From CAYWNK01 sp047639615 (GTDB lineage Bacteria > Planctomycetota > UBA1135 > GCA-002686595): 25,801 bases of DNA. The stretch is taken from the NCBI GenBank assembly GCA_047639615.1, contig JBLIOL010000030.1, forward strand, positions 1 to 25,801, read 5' to 3'. Every line of letters begins with the position of its first letter. Within the stretch, counting starts at the first letter, position 1. The position numbers were made by a program, and so were the translations under genes. This document shows, one piece after another, positions 14,344 through 24,437 of this stretch. The notes beneath the pieces are model-generated. The model did no database searches. It was given only the letters and a program-made list of their open reading frames with translations, and was not told the origin of the DNA.

Positions 14344-15147
14344 ATGAGTACTGCGCGATCTTCACATGCGGAGCCCACGAGCGATAGCGCTGGGGGCGCG
14401 CTCCTGCGTCGCCCCGGCCCGGAGTTGGCATCCTGCGTGCTAAGTCACGTAGATCGAACACCCATCGACTTGGGACTGGCGCAGAAACAGCACGCCGCGC
14501 TGTGCGCGCAGCTCGAGAGGCTAGGCCTGGCCGTGCGGGTTTTGGATCCTCTGGTGGGGTTCGCCGACGCGTGCTTCGTGGAGGACCCCGCACTGGTGCT
14601 GCCCGAGGTAGCGATTATCGGGCGCCTGGGCACCGCCAGTCGTGAGGCGGAAGCTGCCGCCCTCGAACCGCTTCTAGGCGAGCTACGTCCGCTACTGCAC
14701 ATCGAGGCGCCAAACACCCTTGAGGGCGGCGATGTGCTGCGAATGGACGACACCCTGCTCACGGGCCTCTCCGGTCGCACCAACCACGGCGGCATGCGGC
14801 AACTGGCGCATCTCGTGCTCGAGCACGGCTACCGGGTCAAGGCGGCCGAGGTCGAGGGCGCCCTGCACCTCAAGACCGCCGTCACCTGGCTCGGGGGCGA
14901 TACCCTCCTGGCCAACCGCCGCTGGGTCAATCTGGAGCGCCTGGAGGGCATGCGCGTGATCGAGGTGCACCCCGAGGAGCCCTTTGGAGCCAATGTGCTG
15001 AAGGTTGGCGAGCAGCTGCTGGCCTCCAGCGCCTACCCGCGCACGATCGAACGCATGCAACTGACTGGTTTCGATGTGAAGCCCGTGGACATCTCCGAAT
15101 TCCACAAGGCCGAGGCGGGTCTGACCTGCCTGACCCAGCTGGTCTAG
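14344..15147 (+). CDS. ddaH: Dimethylarginine dimethylaminohydrolase (DDAH)-type amidinohydrolase
   Basis: This 267-residue protein belongs to the guanidino-group-modifying superfamily. DDAH converts N-methylated arginines to citrulline and methylamines in the cytoplasm. Key blocks are ALLRRPGPEL (substrate loop), DACFVEDPA (75-83, acidic residues), TLEGGDVLR (125-133), GLSGRTNHGG (141-150), LHLKTAV with catalytic His175, and GLTCLTQLV with catalytic Cys262 at the C-terminus. The catalytic set is complete and the length normal. GGGGGAAGAGGA just before the ATG is one of the few good Shine-Dalgarno sequences in the window. An ornithine- or arginine-deiminase-like activity cannot be excluded. 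It stands alone, divergent from the secreted protein. Confidence 0.9.
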   Translation: MSTARSSHAEPTSDSAGGALLRRPGPELASCVLSHVDRTPIDLGLAQKQHAALCAQLERLGLAVRVLDPLVGFADACFVEDPALVLPEVAIIGRLGTASREAEAAALEPLLGELRPLLHIEAPNTLEGGDVLRMDDTLLTGLSGRTNHGGMRQLAHLVLEHGYRVKAAEVEGALHLKTAVTWLGGDTLLANRRWVNLERLEGMRVIEVHPEEPFGANVLKVGEQLLASSAYPRTIERMQLTGFDVKPVDISEFHKAEAGLTCLTQLV

Positions 15148-15210
15148 CCTGCATTATTCACAAACACACACACCGGACTGCGCAAGCAGGCGGCTCCGCA
15201 GCCCTCTCGT

Positions 15211-15325
15211 CCCCTGGCGGGGATAGGCGTTGTCTCCTATCGGGTGAACACTTGGCGGAATCGGGCAACCCGATGGGGGGTCCCCTTCCAAGAGGTCCAC
15301 AGGACCCCTTGGATCCGCTGCGCGG
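15211..15325. ncRNA. Candidate structured RNA (five consecutive hairpins)
   Basis: Stems seen directly: CCCC/GGGG (15211-15222), GATAGG/CCTATC (15222-15241), ATCGGG/CCCGAT with a CAA loop (15260-15274), TCCAAG+GGTCC/GGACC+CTTGGA with an ACA loop (15287-15313) and CCGC/GCGG (15315-15325). The first two share a base. Such a density of dyads in a gene-free region suggests a structured RNA or leader, but no known RNA family is recognised and strand is unknown. Confidence 0.3.
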
Positions 15326-15465
15326 ACCGGGACTTACCCCTGCGGTGACAGATCCCACCCCAAGAGGAAACAAGCCAGATGTCCACCAGGGAACGACCTG
15401 CAAACTCTGGAGCGCGTCTTCATGAATGATGCAGGCTAGGCGCGGTCCCGCTACGGGAGGCAAAG

Positions 15466-15479
15466 ACGAAAGGTTTCGT
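15466..15479. promoter_or_regulatory. Operator-like dyad A upstream of blaI-type gene
   Basis: ACGAAAGGTTTCGT has perfect six-base arms (ACGAAA/TTTCGT). It is nearly the same sequence and length as dyad B, 42 bp away centre to centre (about four helical turns), as expected for paired BlaI/MecI-type repressor sites controlling their own operon. Confidence 0.5.
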
Positions 15480-15507
15480 AAAGCTAGCAAGCTCGCGCCC
15501 TCACTTG

Positions 15508-15521
15508 ACGAAACTCTTCGT
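15508..15521. promoter_or_regulatory. Operator-like dyad B upstream of blaI-type gene
   Basis: ACGAAACTCTTCGT has five-base arms ACGAA/TTCGT and matches dyad A except near the centre. It ends 14 bases before the ATG, and TTGACG (15505-15510) overlaps its left edge. Confidence 0.5.
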
Positions 15522-15535
15522 ACGGTGCCACCCAC

Positions 15536-15928
15536 ATGAGCAAGAGCCGGCCCCACAAGAAGCCCACAGCCGCCGAGTTCAACATCCTCGGCGTGATCTG
15601 GGAGCTTCAAGAAGCAACCGTCCGCCAGGTGCACGAGGTCCTCAGCCAGCGCCAGGAGATCGGGCACACCACGGTCCTGAAGCTGATGCAGATCATGACC
15701 GAGAAGGGCTTGCTCGCGCGCAATACCAAGGTCCGCCCGCAGGTGTTCTGGGCCGCCATCCCCAAGAACCAGACCCAGGAGGTGCTGGTAGGCGACCTGC
15801 TCGACAGCGCTTTCAAGGGCTCCCCGAGTGCCATGGTCCTACAGGCCCTCGCTCTGCGCAAATCCACACCGGACGAGCTACGCGAGATCCGCAACCTGCT
15901 CGACGAACTCGAGGATAGTGAAGGCTGA
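15536..15928 (+). CDS. BlaI/MecI/CopY-family transcriptional repressor
   Basis: This 130-residue protein fits the Penicillinase_R family (PF03965) in length and layout. A winged helix-turn-helix spans about 11-76 (PTAAEFNILGVIWEL, then ATVRQVHEVLSQRQEIGHTT with the recognition helix TTVLKLMQIM, and the wing RPQVFWAA). A C-terminal dimerisation region follows, with the DSAFKGSPSAMVLQAL segment where relatives are cleaved. BlaI-type proteins repress target operons until a membrane M56 peptidase triggers their inactivation. Its TGA overlaps the M56 gene's start (TGATG), so the two are translationally coupled. Two similar dyads upstream are likely autoregulatory sites. No beta-lactamase is nearby, so the controlled genes are unknown. 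Confidence 0.92.
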   Translation: MSKSRPHKKPTAAEFNILGVIWELQEATVRQVHEVLSQRQEIGHTTVLKLMQIMTEKGLLARNTKVRPQVFWAAIPKNQTQEVLVGDLLDSAFKGSPSAMVLQALALRKSTPDELREIRNLLDELEDSEG

Positions 15929-17871
15929 TGCTCACCCAACCCATTCAGGCCCTCGCTGGCGCTCTCCTGCACTTCCTCTGGCAGGGAGCCCTGATCGCCC
16001 TGCTCGTGGCCCTAGCTATGGCCTGCATCAAGAGCGCGGACTCGCGCTCGCGGCATGCGGTCGCGCTAGGCGGCCTGCTACTCAGCGGCGTGACCTTCCT
16101 CGCGACCCTGCTCTTCGGCCTCTTCAGCGGCCAAGCGCCCCTCGAAGGTCTAGCGCCGACCTATCTCGGCCTGGCCGAAATCCCGCTGGACGACCTCGTG
16201 ACCCAGTTCTCCGAGAGCTCCCGTGCCTCCACCGCGCGCCTGCTCCTGGTGCTCAGCTGGTCCGGCGGAGTGCTACTCATGGCCCTGCGCTTCCGTCGCG
16301 GCCACGGCTTTGCCAGGCAGCTGAGGCGCAACGCCTACACGCCTAGCGATCGTAAGTGGCAGGCCATGCTCGACACCCTGCGCCAAGATCTAGGCCTCGA
16401 TCGCGCGGTTCGCCTGCTGCAGAGCGCAAGCCTGGAGAGCCCTGCCGTCGTGGGCTGGATGCAGCCCGTGATCCTTGTCCCGATCAGCTGCTTGACCCTG
16501 CTCACTCCCGACCAACTGCGCAGCGTGCTGGCCCACGAGCTAGCTCACATCAAGCGCCACGACCATCTCGCCAATGCCCTCATGACACTGGTGGAGACGA
16601 CCCTGTTTTTCCATCCCGCGACCTGGTGGTTGGCCAAGTTCGTGCGCGACGAACGCGAACACTGCTGCGATGAACTCGCGGTGGATGCCACAGGCAGCGC
16701 CCGTCCCTTGGCGGAAGCACTGACCGAACTAGAAGCCCTGCGCATTACGAACCCAAGCCCTGTTATGGCCGCCCGCAATCAAGGCAGCCCACTCCTGAGC
16801 CGCATCAAGCGCATCCTACGCATGAACCCCCAGATCCAGACCCCCGGCGGTGCACTCCGCATCCGCACCACCTTTGCCATCGCCAGCCTACTGGCCGGAA
16901 TTGGCCTGATTCAACCAGCCGTGGCCGAAGACGCCCCCACAGAGGCGCTCTCCTGGAGCCTCGAATCAACACAGGATCCGCGCTCGGATTACGCCATCGT
17001 CGAGCGCCGCATCGAGGCCGCCGTCAAAGCCGGACTACTCTCCAAGGACGACGCCAAGCGCACCCTCGAAGCCGTCGCCAACGCCATGAAGGGCAAGAAC
17101 AAGGAGCGCGAGTCGGACACAAAGCCGCGCCTCGAGGATATTCAGCGCAAGGTGAGACAAGCCGTCGCTGATGGCAAGCTCAGCCGCGAGGACGCGCGCA
17201 AGAAAATGACTGAGATCCGCGACAAGTGGGTGCTTGAAGAGACACAACAACCCGCGCCGACGAACAGCGAGCGCTACGCGAAGGTGGAGCGCGAGCTCAA
17301 AGCCGCTGTCGAGTCCGGCCGCATCAGCAAGGACGACGCCAAACGCCGCCTCGTTGAATTCCGTATGAGTCTGGGCGCTGAGCGCCGCAGCGAGGCCACT
17401 CCCACCGCCAACGAACGCGAGCGCTACGCCAAGGCGGAGCGTGAACTGAAAGCTGCCGTGGAATCCGGACGCATCAGCAAGGAGGATGCGAAGCGGCGCA
17501 TCAGCGGCATGCGCGAGCGCTTGGCCGGCGAGACCAGCGAGCGCAGCGCAGCTCCCGAGCCGACCCCGAGAGAGATCTACACCAACGCCGCCAAAGAGCT
17601 CAGGGGAGCCGTCAAAGCGGGCAAGCTCAGCCGCGAGGACGCGCAGAAGAAACTGGCCATGCTTAAGGAGCGCCTGATCGCCAAGAAGAAGAGCAGCGAA
17701 CGAGAACCCCCGAACCCGCGCGAGATCTACGCCGACGCCGAGAAGAAGGTGAGGGCCGCCGTCATGGCTGGCGACATCACCCGCGAAGACGCCAAGAAGC
17801 GCCTCGAATCTCTGCGTGAGCGCCTTTGGGGCAAGCGCGAAGGCCAGCGCAAGGAACGCTCACCGCGCTAG
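15928..17871 (+). CDS. BlaR1-type M56 membrane metallopeptidase with six C-terminal repeats
   Basis: This 647-residue protein starts within the stop of the BlaI-type gene. Residues 1-310 are the M56 part: hydrophobic segments at about 11-33, 44-68 and 103-122, the zinc motif HELAH (203-207), and EREHCCDELA (242-251) with the third ligand. A last hydrophobic segment (312-332) precedes a highly charged tail. The tail carries six copies of a ~33-residue helical unit (355-387, 402-434, 450-482, 500-532, 551-583, 601-633) with the core AAVxxGxISxEDAKxxL, spaced 47-51 residues. In classical BlaR1 this position holds a penicillin-binding sensor domain, absent here. The stimulus is therefore unlikely to be a beta-lactam sensed that way. 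Confidence 0.9.
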   Translation: MLTQPIQALAGALLHFLWQGALIALLVALAMACIKSADSRSRHAVALGGLLLSGVTFLATLLFGLFSGQAPLEGLAPTYLGLAEIPLDDLVTQFSESSRASTARLLLVLSWSGGVLLMALRFRRGHGFARQLRRNAYTPSDRKWQAMLDTLRQDLGLDRAVRLLQSASLESPAVVGWMQPVILVPISCLTLLTPDQLRSVLAHELAHIKRHDHLANALMTLVETTLFFHPATWWLAKFVRDEREHCCDELAVDATGSARPLAEALTELEALRITNPSPVMAARNQGSPLLSRIKRILRMNPQIQTPGGALRIRTTFAIASLLAGIGLIQPAVAEDAPTEALSWSLESTQDPRSDYAIVERRIEAAVKAGLLSKDDAKRTLEAVANAMKGKNKERESDTKPRLEDIQRKVRQAVADGKLSREDARKKMTEIRDKWVLEETQQPAPTNSERYAKVERELKAAVESGRISKDDAKRRLVEFRMSLGAERRSEATPTANERERYAKAERELKAAVESGRISKEDAKRRISGMRERLAGETSERSAAPEPTPREIYTNAAKELRGAVKAGKLSREDAQKKLAMLKERLIAKKKSSEREPPNPREIYADAEKKVRAAVMAGDITREDAKKRLESLRERLWGKREGQRKERSPR

Positions 17872-17914
17872 ACCCACACTTCCCTAATCCGTCGCAAGCG
17901 CGCCGGAGAGAGAG

Positions 17915-17950
17915 ATCGAGGGCCGTTCCCACCCGGGTACGGCCCTCGAT
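17915..17950 (+). terminator. Strong hairpin after the M56 peptidase gene
   Basis: ATCGAGGGCCGT (17915-17926) and ACGGCCCTCGAT (17939-17950) form a perfect 12-bp stem with a 12-base loop, 43 bases past the stop codon. The following GATTCGTTGG is a poor U-tract, so termination efficiency is uncertain. Confidence 0.65.
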
Positions 17951-18088
17951 TCGTTGGTGCAATTGAATGCAGAACTGAGATCCGACAACTGGTACAGGAA
18001 TGTGACTCCCGCAAACCGCCTCCTGCTCTCGATGGCTACAGGAAGCGCGCTAGCAACGGCGCCCGCTCAGCAGGCGCAAATCCCTACA

Positions 18089-20233
<2,145 letters not shown>

Positions 20234-20243
20234 GGGGTTGGAT

Positions 20244-21554
20244 CTAGAGCTTTCGGAAGCCCGCCTCCATGGCGGTCACCAGAGAATCGATCTGCGCTTC
20301 GCCCATGGGCGTGGAGAGCGTCGCCGAGCAGGTGTTGATCATCATGAAGCCGGCCTCAAAGAGGTGATCCAGCATGACCTTGAGCTGGGCATTCTCCTCC
20401 GGGCTCATGAAGGCTTCACGATAGTTGCGCGGCGGCTGCGCCTTGAAGTGCACACGGAACATGGACCCACCGCCGGTCACGCAGGCTGTCACACCCGTGC
20501 GCTCGATGGCTGCCGTGATGCCGTCCATAGCGCGCTTGGCTAGACCGTTCAGGCGCTCAACCGCAGCCTCGTCGAAGAGCTGCATAGCCCTCAGGCCCGC
20601 GGTCATGGTGACCGGGTTGGCCGAGAAGGTGCCGGAGTGCGGGAAGAGCAGCTTGTCCGCCAAGGGATTCATGACGTCCATGACCTCCGAGCTGCCGGCG
20701 ATGGCGCCCACCGGGAAACCGCCGCCGATGGCCTTGCCCAGGGCGGTCAGGTCGGGCGTCAGGTCGTACCAACTCTGGGCGCCGCGGTAAGCGGAGCGAT
20801 AGGTAATGACTTCATCCAGGACCAGCAGCGCGCCGTCAGCGCGGGTCCATTGGCGCAGGGCTGCCACGAACTCCGCGTCCGCGGGCTTGAGTCCGACGCG
20901 GTGGGGCATCAGGTCGAGCAGGACGCAGGCTAACTCGCCCGCGTGTTGCTCGAGGAGCGCCAGAGCGCGCTCGATGTCGTTGAAAGGGATCACGACCACA
21001 TCGGCTAGGGCCGACGCGGGAGTCCCGTGCGCCACCGGCACGCTATTGGGCTGATCCGCACTGCCCCAGTGCTCGGGCTTCGAGGTCTGGCTAACTTCGG
21101 CGTAGTCGTACTGTCCGTGATACGCACCCTCCACCTTGGCGATCTTCGGGCGGCCCGTGAAGGCGCGCGAGGCCTTGATCGCACCCATGATCGCTTCGGT
21201 GCCGGAGTTCACGAAGCGCACCTTCTCGAAGCTCGGGCTGCGGGCGCAGAGGAGCTCGGCGTACTCGACTTCGATCTCCGTGGCGAGCGTGAAGGCCGTA
21301 CCGCGGCTGAGCTGCGCCGTCACCGCAGACACCATCGCGGGGTGCGCATGGCCGTGGATCAAGGAGGCCATGTTGTTCGAGAAATCGATGCGCTCGACGC
21401 CTTCGATATCCGTCACGTAGCAGCCGAGGGCATGATCCGCGTACAAGGGATGCGGATCGCGCAGCACCGTGTTGCGGCTGACACCACCGGGCAAGGTCTT
21501 GAGCGCGCGCTGGTACAGCTGGGCACTGCGCGACGTCTGATTCGTCTCACTCAC
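20244..21554 (-). CDS. Class III aminotransferase of the glutamate-1-semialdehyde / beta-amino acid type
   Basis: This 436-residue PLP enzyme begins at GTG 21554. It has the class III layout: LKTLPGGVSR N-terminus, FVNSGTEAIMGAIKASRAFTG (114-134), YHG (145-147), LVLDEV (244-249, Asp247 for PLP) and LGKAIGGGFPVGA, where Lys274 forms the Schiff base. It resembles glutamate-1-semialdehyde aminomutase (HemL), but the usual EP-x-x-GN block reads LLDLMPHRVGL. Its neighbours are a KamA enzyme and CoA-transferase subunits. Beta-phenylalanine aminotransferases are close relatives of HemL, so a beta-amino acid transaminase is the better contextual guess. It starts five bases after the CoA-transferase B gene and ends 10 bases from the convergent kinase gene. 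Confidence 0.85.
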   Translation of the reverse strand: MSETNQTSRSAQLYQRALKTLPGGVSRNTVLRDPHPLYADHALGCYVTDIEGVERIDFSNNMASLIHGHAHPAMVSAVTAQLSRGTAFTLATEIEVEYAELLCARSPSFEKVRFVNSGTEAIMGAIKASRAFTGRPKIAKVEGAYHGQYDYAEVSQTSKPEHWGSADQPNSVPVAHGTPASALADVVVIPFNDIERALALLEQHAGELACVLLDLMPHRVGLKPADAEFVAALRQWTRADGALLVLDEVITYRSAYRGAQSWYDLTPDLTALGKAIGGGFPVGAIAGSSEVMDVMNPLADKLLFPHSGTFSANPVTMTAGLRAMQLFDEAAVERLNGLAKRAMDGITAAIERTGVTACVTGGGSMFRVHFKAQPPRNYREAFMSPEENAQLKVMLDHLFEAGFMMINTCSATLSTPMGEAQIDSLVTAMEAGFRKL

Positions 21555-21559
21555 GAGGT

Positions 21560-22240
21560 CTATTCCTTAGCCGCCGACTCAGCGGAGGCGATCGGGATCA
21601 ACTCGGCCCCGGTGCGCTCCTGGACATACTCGAAGCTCACCCCGGGGGAGAGCTCCACCAACTGGAAGCCCGCCGGGGTAACGTCGATGACCGCTAGATC
21701 CGTGTAGATGCGATTCACAACGCCCGGCCCAGTGAGCGGGTAGGTGCAAGCATCTACAAGCTTCGTATCGCCGTGCTTGGTGCAGTGCTGAGTGATCACG
21801 TAGATCGTCTTGACCCCGGCAACAAGGTCCATGGCGCCACCCACGGCGGGGATCGCGCCCGGTGCACCGGTGGACCAGTTGGCCAGGTCGCCGTCCTTCG
21901 AGACCTGCAGGGCGCCGAGCACGCACAGGTCGATGTGACCGCCGCGGATCATGGCGAAGCTGTCCGCGTGGTGAAAGTAGCTCGCGCCGGGCAAGGCCGT
22001 GACCTGACGCTTGCCCGCGTTGATCAGCTCCGGCTCACCCTGACCAGGCTCAGGCGAAGGGCCCATGCCAAGCAGGCCGTTCTCTGTGTGATAGATCAGC
22101 TCGCGCCCCTCGGGCACGAACTTGGTGATCAGCTCAGGAATGCCGATGCCCAGGTTTACGTAGGAGCCGTCGGGGATATCCAAAGCGACGCGCTGGGCCA
22201 TTTCGTCACGGCTGCGTCCGATACTCTGCTCAGCGCTCAC
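21560..22240 (-). CDS. scoB: 3-oxoacid CoA-transferase, subunit B
   Basis: This 226-residue subunit carries the catalytic glutamate of family I CoA-transferases in YHTENGLLGMG (Glu53), after the NLGIGIPELI segment (29-38). LVAGVKTIYVITQHCTKHG and PLTGPGVVNRIYTDLAVID are also typical of ScoB/AtoA. With subunit A it would transfer CoA from succinyl-CoA or acetyl-CoA to a 3-oxoacid. It starts at GTG 22240, overlapping the subunit A stop in GTGA, which gives equal translation of both subunits. The operon context suggests the acceptor is a beta-keto acid made by the adjacent aminotransferase. Confidence 0.93.
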   Translation of the reverse strand: MSAEQSIGRSRDEMAQRVALDIPDGSYVNLGIGIPELITKFVPEGRELIYHTENGLLGMGPSPEPGQGEPELINAGKRQVTALPGASYFHHADSFAMIRGGHIDLCVLGALQVSKDGDLANWSTGAPGAIPAVGGAMDLVAGVKTIYVITQHCTKHGDTKLVDACTYPLTGPGVVNRIYTDLAVIDVTPAGFQLVELSPGVSFEYVQERTGAELIPIASAESAAKE

Positions 22241-22947
22241 GGGTACGACACTCCCTCTGCCACGAGCTTCGACTCGTGGGCTGGATTCGTTACTTGAACA
22301 ATGCGATTCACAAAGATGCCGGGGGTGACGACCACCTCCGGGTCGATCTCGCCGGCAGCCACGATGCTGGCAGTCTGCACGATGGTGAGCGCTCCGGCCA
22401 TGGCCATAGCGGGACCGAAATTGCGCGCGGTCTTGTTGAAGACCAGGTTGCCATAGCGGTCCGCAGCAGCGCTCTTGATCAAGGAGAAGTCAGCCGAGAG
22501 GCCATACTCCAGCACGTAGTCGCGGCCCTTGAAGTTGCGCAGCTCCTTGCCATCTTGCAGGGGCGTACCAACGGAGGTCGCCGTGTAGAAGGCCGGAATG
22601 CCTGCGCCGCCCGCACGGATGCGCTCGGCCAGGGTGCCCTGAGGAACGAGCTCGAGTTCGATCTCACCGTTCTTGTAGAGCTCCGGAAACACGGTCGAGT
22701 TCATCGAGCGCGGGTAGGAGCAGATCATCTTCGCCACGCGCCCGGCCTTGATCAAAGCAGCTAGCCCAACCTCACCGCTGCCGGTGTTGTTGTTGATCAA
22801 GGTCAGATCCTTCGCGCCCTGATCGATCAGGGCGTGGATCAGCTCGATCGGGCTGCCGGCTTCGCCGAACCCGCCGACCATCACGGTCGCACCGTCGAAT
22901 ACATCAGCGACCGCCGCGGCTACGCTGGGTACCTGCTTGTCGATCAT
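22237..22947 (-). CDS. scoA: 3-oxoacid CoA-transferase, subunit A
   Basis: This 236-residue protein shows the ScoA/AtoD hallmarks: VMVGGFGEAGSPIELI (about 22-37) for CoA binding, LVPQGTLAERIRAGGAGIPA and FYTATSVGT in the central region, and KTARNFGPAMAMAG. It is the non-catalytic partner of subunit B. ATG 22947 lies 11 bases after the kamA-like stop, so all four genes of this cluster form one operon. Related pairs act on acetoacetate or other short 3-oxoacids. Confidence 0.93.
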   Translation of the reverse strand: MIDKQVPSVAAAVADVFDGATVMVGGFGEAGSPIELIHALIDQGAKDLTLINNNTGSGEVGLAALIKAGRVAKMICSYPRSMNSTVFPELYKNGEIELELVPQGTLAERIRAGGAGIPAFYTATSVGTPLQDGKELRNFKGRDYVLEYGLSADFSLIKSAAADRYGNLVFNKTARNFGPAMAMAGALTIVQTASIVAAGEIDPEVVVTPGIFVNRIVQVTNPAHESKLVAEGVSYP

Positions 22948-22958
22948 GACTGGGACAA

Positions 22959-24386
22959 CTACGCGTTGCTGGCGCTGGCGACCGCCGTGCGCGTGTAGTC
23001 GAAGAGGCCCGCCTCGTCGAAGAGCACGCGATCCTCGTAGCCGTCGAACCAGATAGCTTCGGGGTTACGGCCGACGATGCAGATCTTGCCCCTGTGCGGA
23101 GCATCGGCAGCGCTGCGCAGCAGCTTGAAGATAACGACGCCGTTTTCGGAACCCGGCATGCCCGGAATGGGCTCGCTGGTCACGGAAACCACCTCGGTCT
23201 TGCCCCTGTAGTGGGTGATCGAGAGGCGCGCGTGAGCTTCCACGCCGGAGAGTCCTTTCTGAGCCTCGTTGAGGAGCTCCCAGGCCCCTTCGATCGACAC
23301 GTTGAAGGCCTTGTGAGCCACGATGTCGCGACCGCAGAAGAAGTAGTGGTTCTCCGCGCCGACGCGCTTGATGGCGCGCTGCATGATGCGCAGGGCTGTC
23401 GAATCGTCGTTGACGCCCTTGATGATCGGGGTCTGGTTCTCGATGGAGATCCAGCCGCGCGCGATCAAGCCGTCCATGGCGAGTTTGGTGGCGGGGTGCC
23501 ACCTGAGTACACCGGACTCCTCGGCGATGTAGTTGCCGTCGTCGTCCTTGTCGAGGAACTCGTCGGGGTGGTTGAAGTGCACCATCATCCGCAGACCCAC
23601 ATCGGGGTAGGTCGTGTGGAAGCTATCGATCATGGCCAGGAAGGCCTCGTCAAAGCGCTGAGGGAAGAAGGCCAGCTCCTTGGTGCCGATGCGGATCGAC
23701 TCGATGCCGGCTTCCGCGAGCGCGCCGAGCCAAGCGGCGAGCTTGGCGTTGGAAAGCACCATGGGGTCGCCGCCGGAGAGCAGGATTTCGCGCAGCTTCT
23801 CGCGGCCGGAATCGGGGTGCAGGCCACCATTCGCCGTGACGTCGGCGTTATGGCTCTTGATGTAGGCGGTGATCTCGGGGATCTGGGCCATCGCCTTCTT
23901 GGCCACCGTGCCGTCCAAGCGTTCGACTTCCTTACGGCCAATGAGCTCCTCGCGATAGCAGAAGCGGCAGTGGGCGGAGCAGGTCGAGATGACGTACATC
24001 AGGCCTAACTCATACTTGTGCAGCAGGCCCTCCACCGGGCTGTAGTCCATCTGGTGGCCCGGATCCTCGGAGCCTTCCAGGTCGTCGGTCTCGTCAGGGC
24101 TGGCCTTGACGATGTTGCGGATCGCCTGGCTCTTCTGGGCCAACTCGAAGTAGTGCCGCGTCATCTTCACTGGCATGCGCGCTTCCACATCGCGCTCGGT
24201 GCCCTTCAGCTCGCGCAGGGCGGCAAGCTCCTCGGCTGTGTAGAAACCCTTCACGTGCTCGGGCGCGCGCTCGTCCAAGAACGGCGTCAATCCGTTGATG
24301 CTCTCACGCTCGTAGCGCGAGCTCTCAACGCTGTCGAGGAAGGCCTGCTCCCGGGCGGTGGGGACGTGCTTCTCGGTGTTACTCAT
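22959..24386 (-). CDS. KamA-family radical SAM aminomutase
   Basis: This 475-residue enzyme is placed in the lysine/glutamate 2,3-aminomutase family by STCSAHCRFCYREE, with Cys136, Cys140 and Cys143 holding the 4Fe-4S cluster that cleaves S-adenosylmethionine, and by ILLSGGDPMVLSNAKL, HFNHPDEF and NQTPIIKGVNDD. Family members move an amino group from C2 to C3 using PLP. The usual PLP motif APGGGGKTPV is replaced by THYRGKTEVV, which keeps the lysine (Lys396) but loses most glycines. Two insertions (around 178-195 and 280-310) lengthen it. The substrate is uncertain. The start ATG 24386 is preferred over upstream codons in the regulatory gap. It leads the operon with CoA-transferase and aminotransferase genes. 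Confidence 0.87.
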   Translation of the reverse strand: MSNTEKHVPTAREQAFLDSVESSRYERESINGLTPFLDERAPEHVKGFYTAEELAALRELKGTERDVEARMPVKMTRHYFELAQKSQAIRNIVKASPDETDDLEGSEDPGHQMDYSPVEGLLHKYELGLMYVISTCSAHCRFCYREELIGRKEVERLDGTVAKKAMAQIPEITAYIKSHNADVTANGGLHPDSGREKLREILLSGGDPMVLSNAKLAAWLGALAEAGIESIRIGTKELAFFPQRFDEAFLAMIDSFHTTYPDVGLRMMVHFNHPDEFLDKDDDGNYIAEESGVLRWHPATKLAMDGLIARGWISIENQTPIIKGVNDDSTALRIMQRAIKRVGAENHYFFCGRDIVAHKAFNVSIEGAWELLNEAQKGLSGVEAHARLSITHYRGKTEVVSVTSEPIPGMPGSENGVVIFKLLRSAADAPHRGKICIVGRNPEAIWFDGYEDRVLFDEAGLFDYTRTAVASASNA

Positions 24387-24437
24387 GACTTCAGGCGCTC
24401 GATCGGATCTGGGGCAGTGCAGGGAGGAATACGGCCA

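Larger units (their letters stand above)
15148..15535. other. 388-bp intergenic region with structured segment and repressor sites
   Basis: No gene is visible here. From 15211 to 15325 the sequence forms a run of closely spaced hairpins, and TCCCG/CGGGA at 15446-15458 adds another. The last 70 bases carry two similar dyads (15466-15479 and 15508-15521) just before the BlaI-type gene. The open minus-strand frame across the region is a shadow. Confidence 0.6.

Noticed and set aside
15158..15667. Minus-strand 169-codon ORF over the hairpin region
   Set aside because: It overlaps the BlaI-type gene and the structured intergenic sequence, and its composition is not protein-like.
20244..21554. Naming the aminotransferase hemL
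   Set aside because: The family resemblance is real, but an atypical central block and the CoA-transferase/KamA operon argue against a dedicated tetrapyrrole role.
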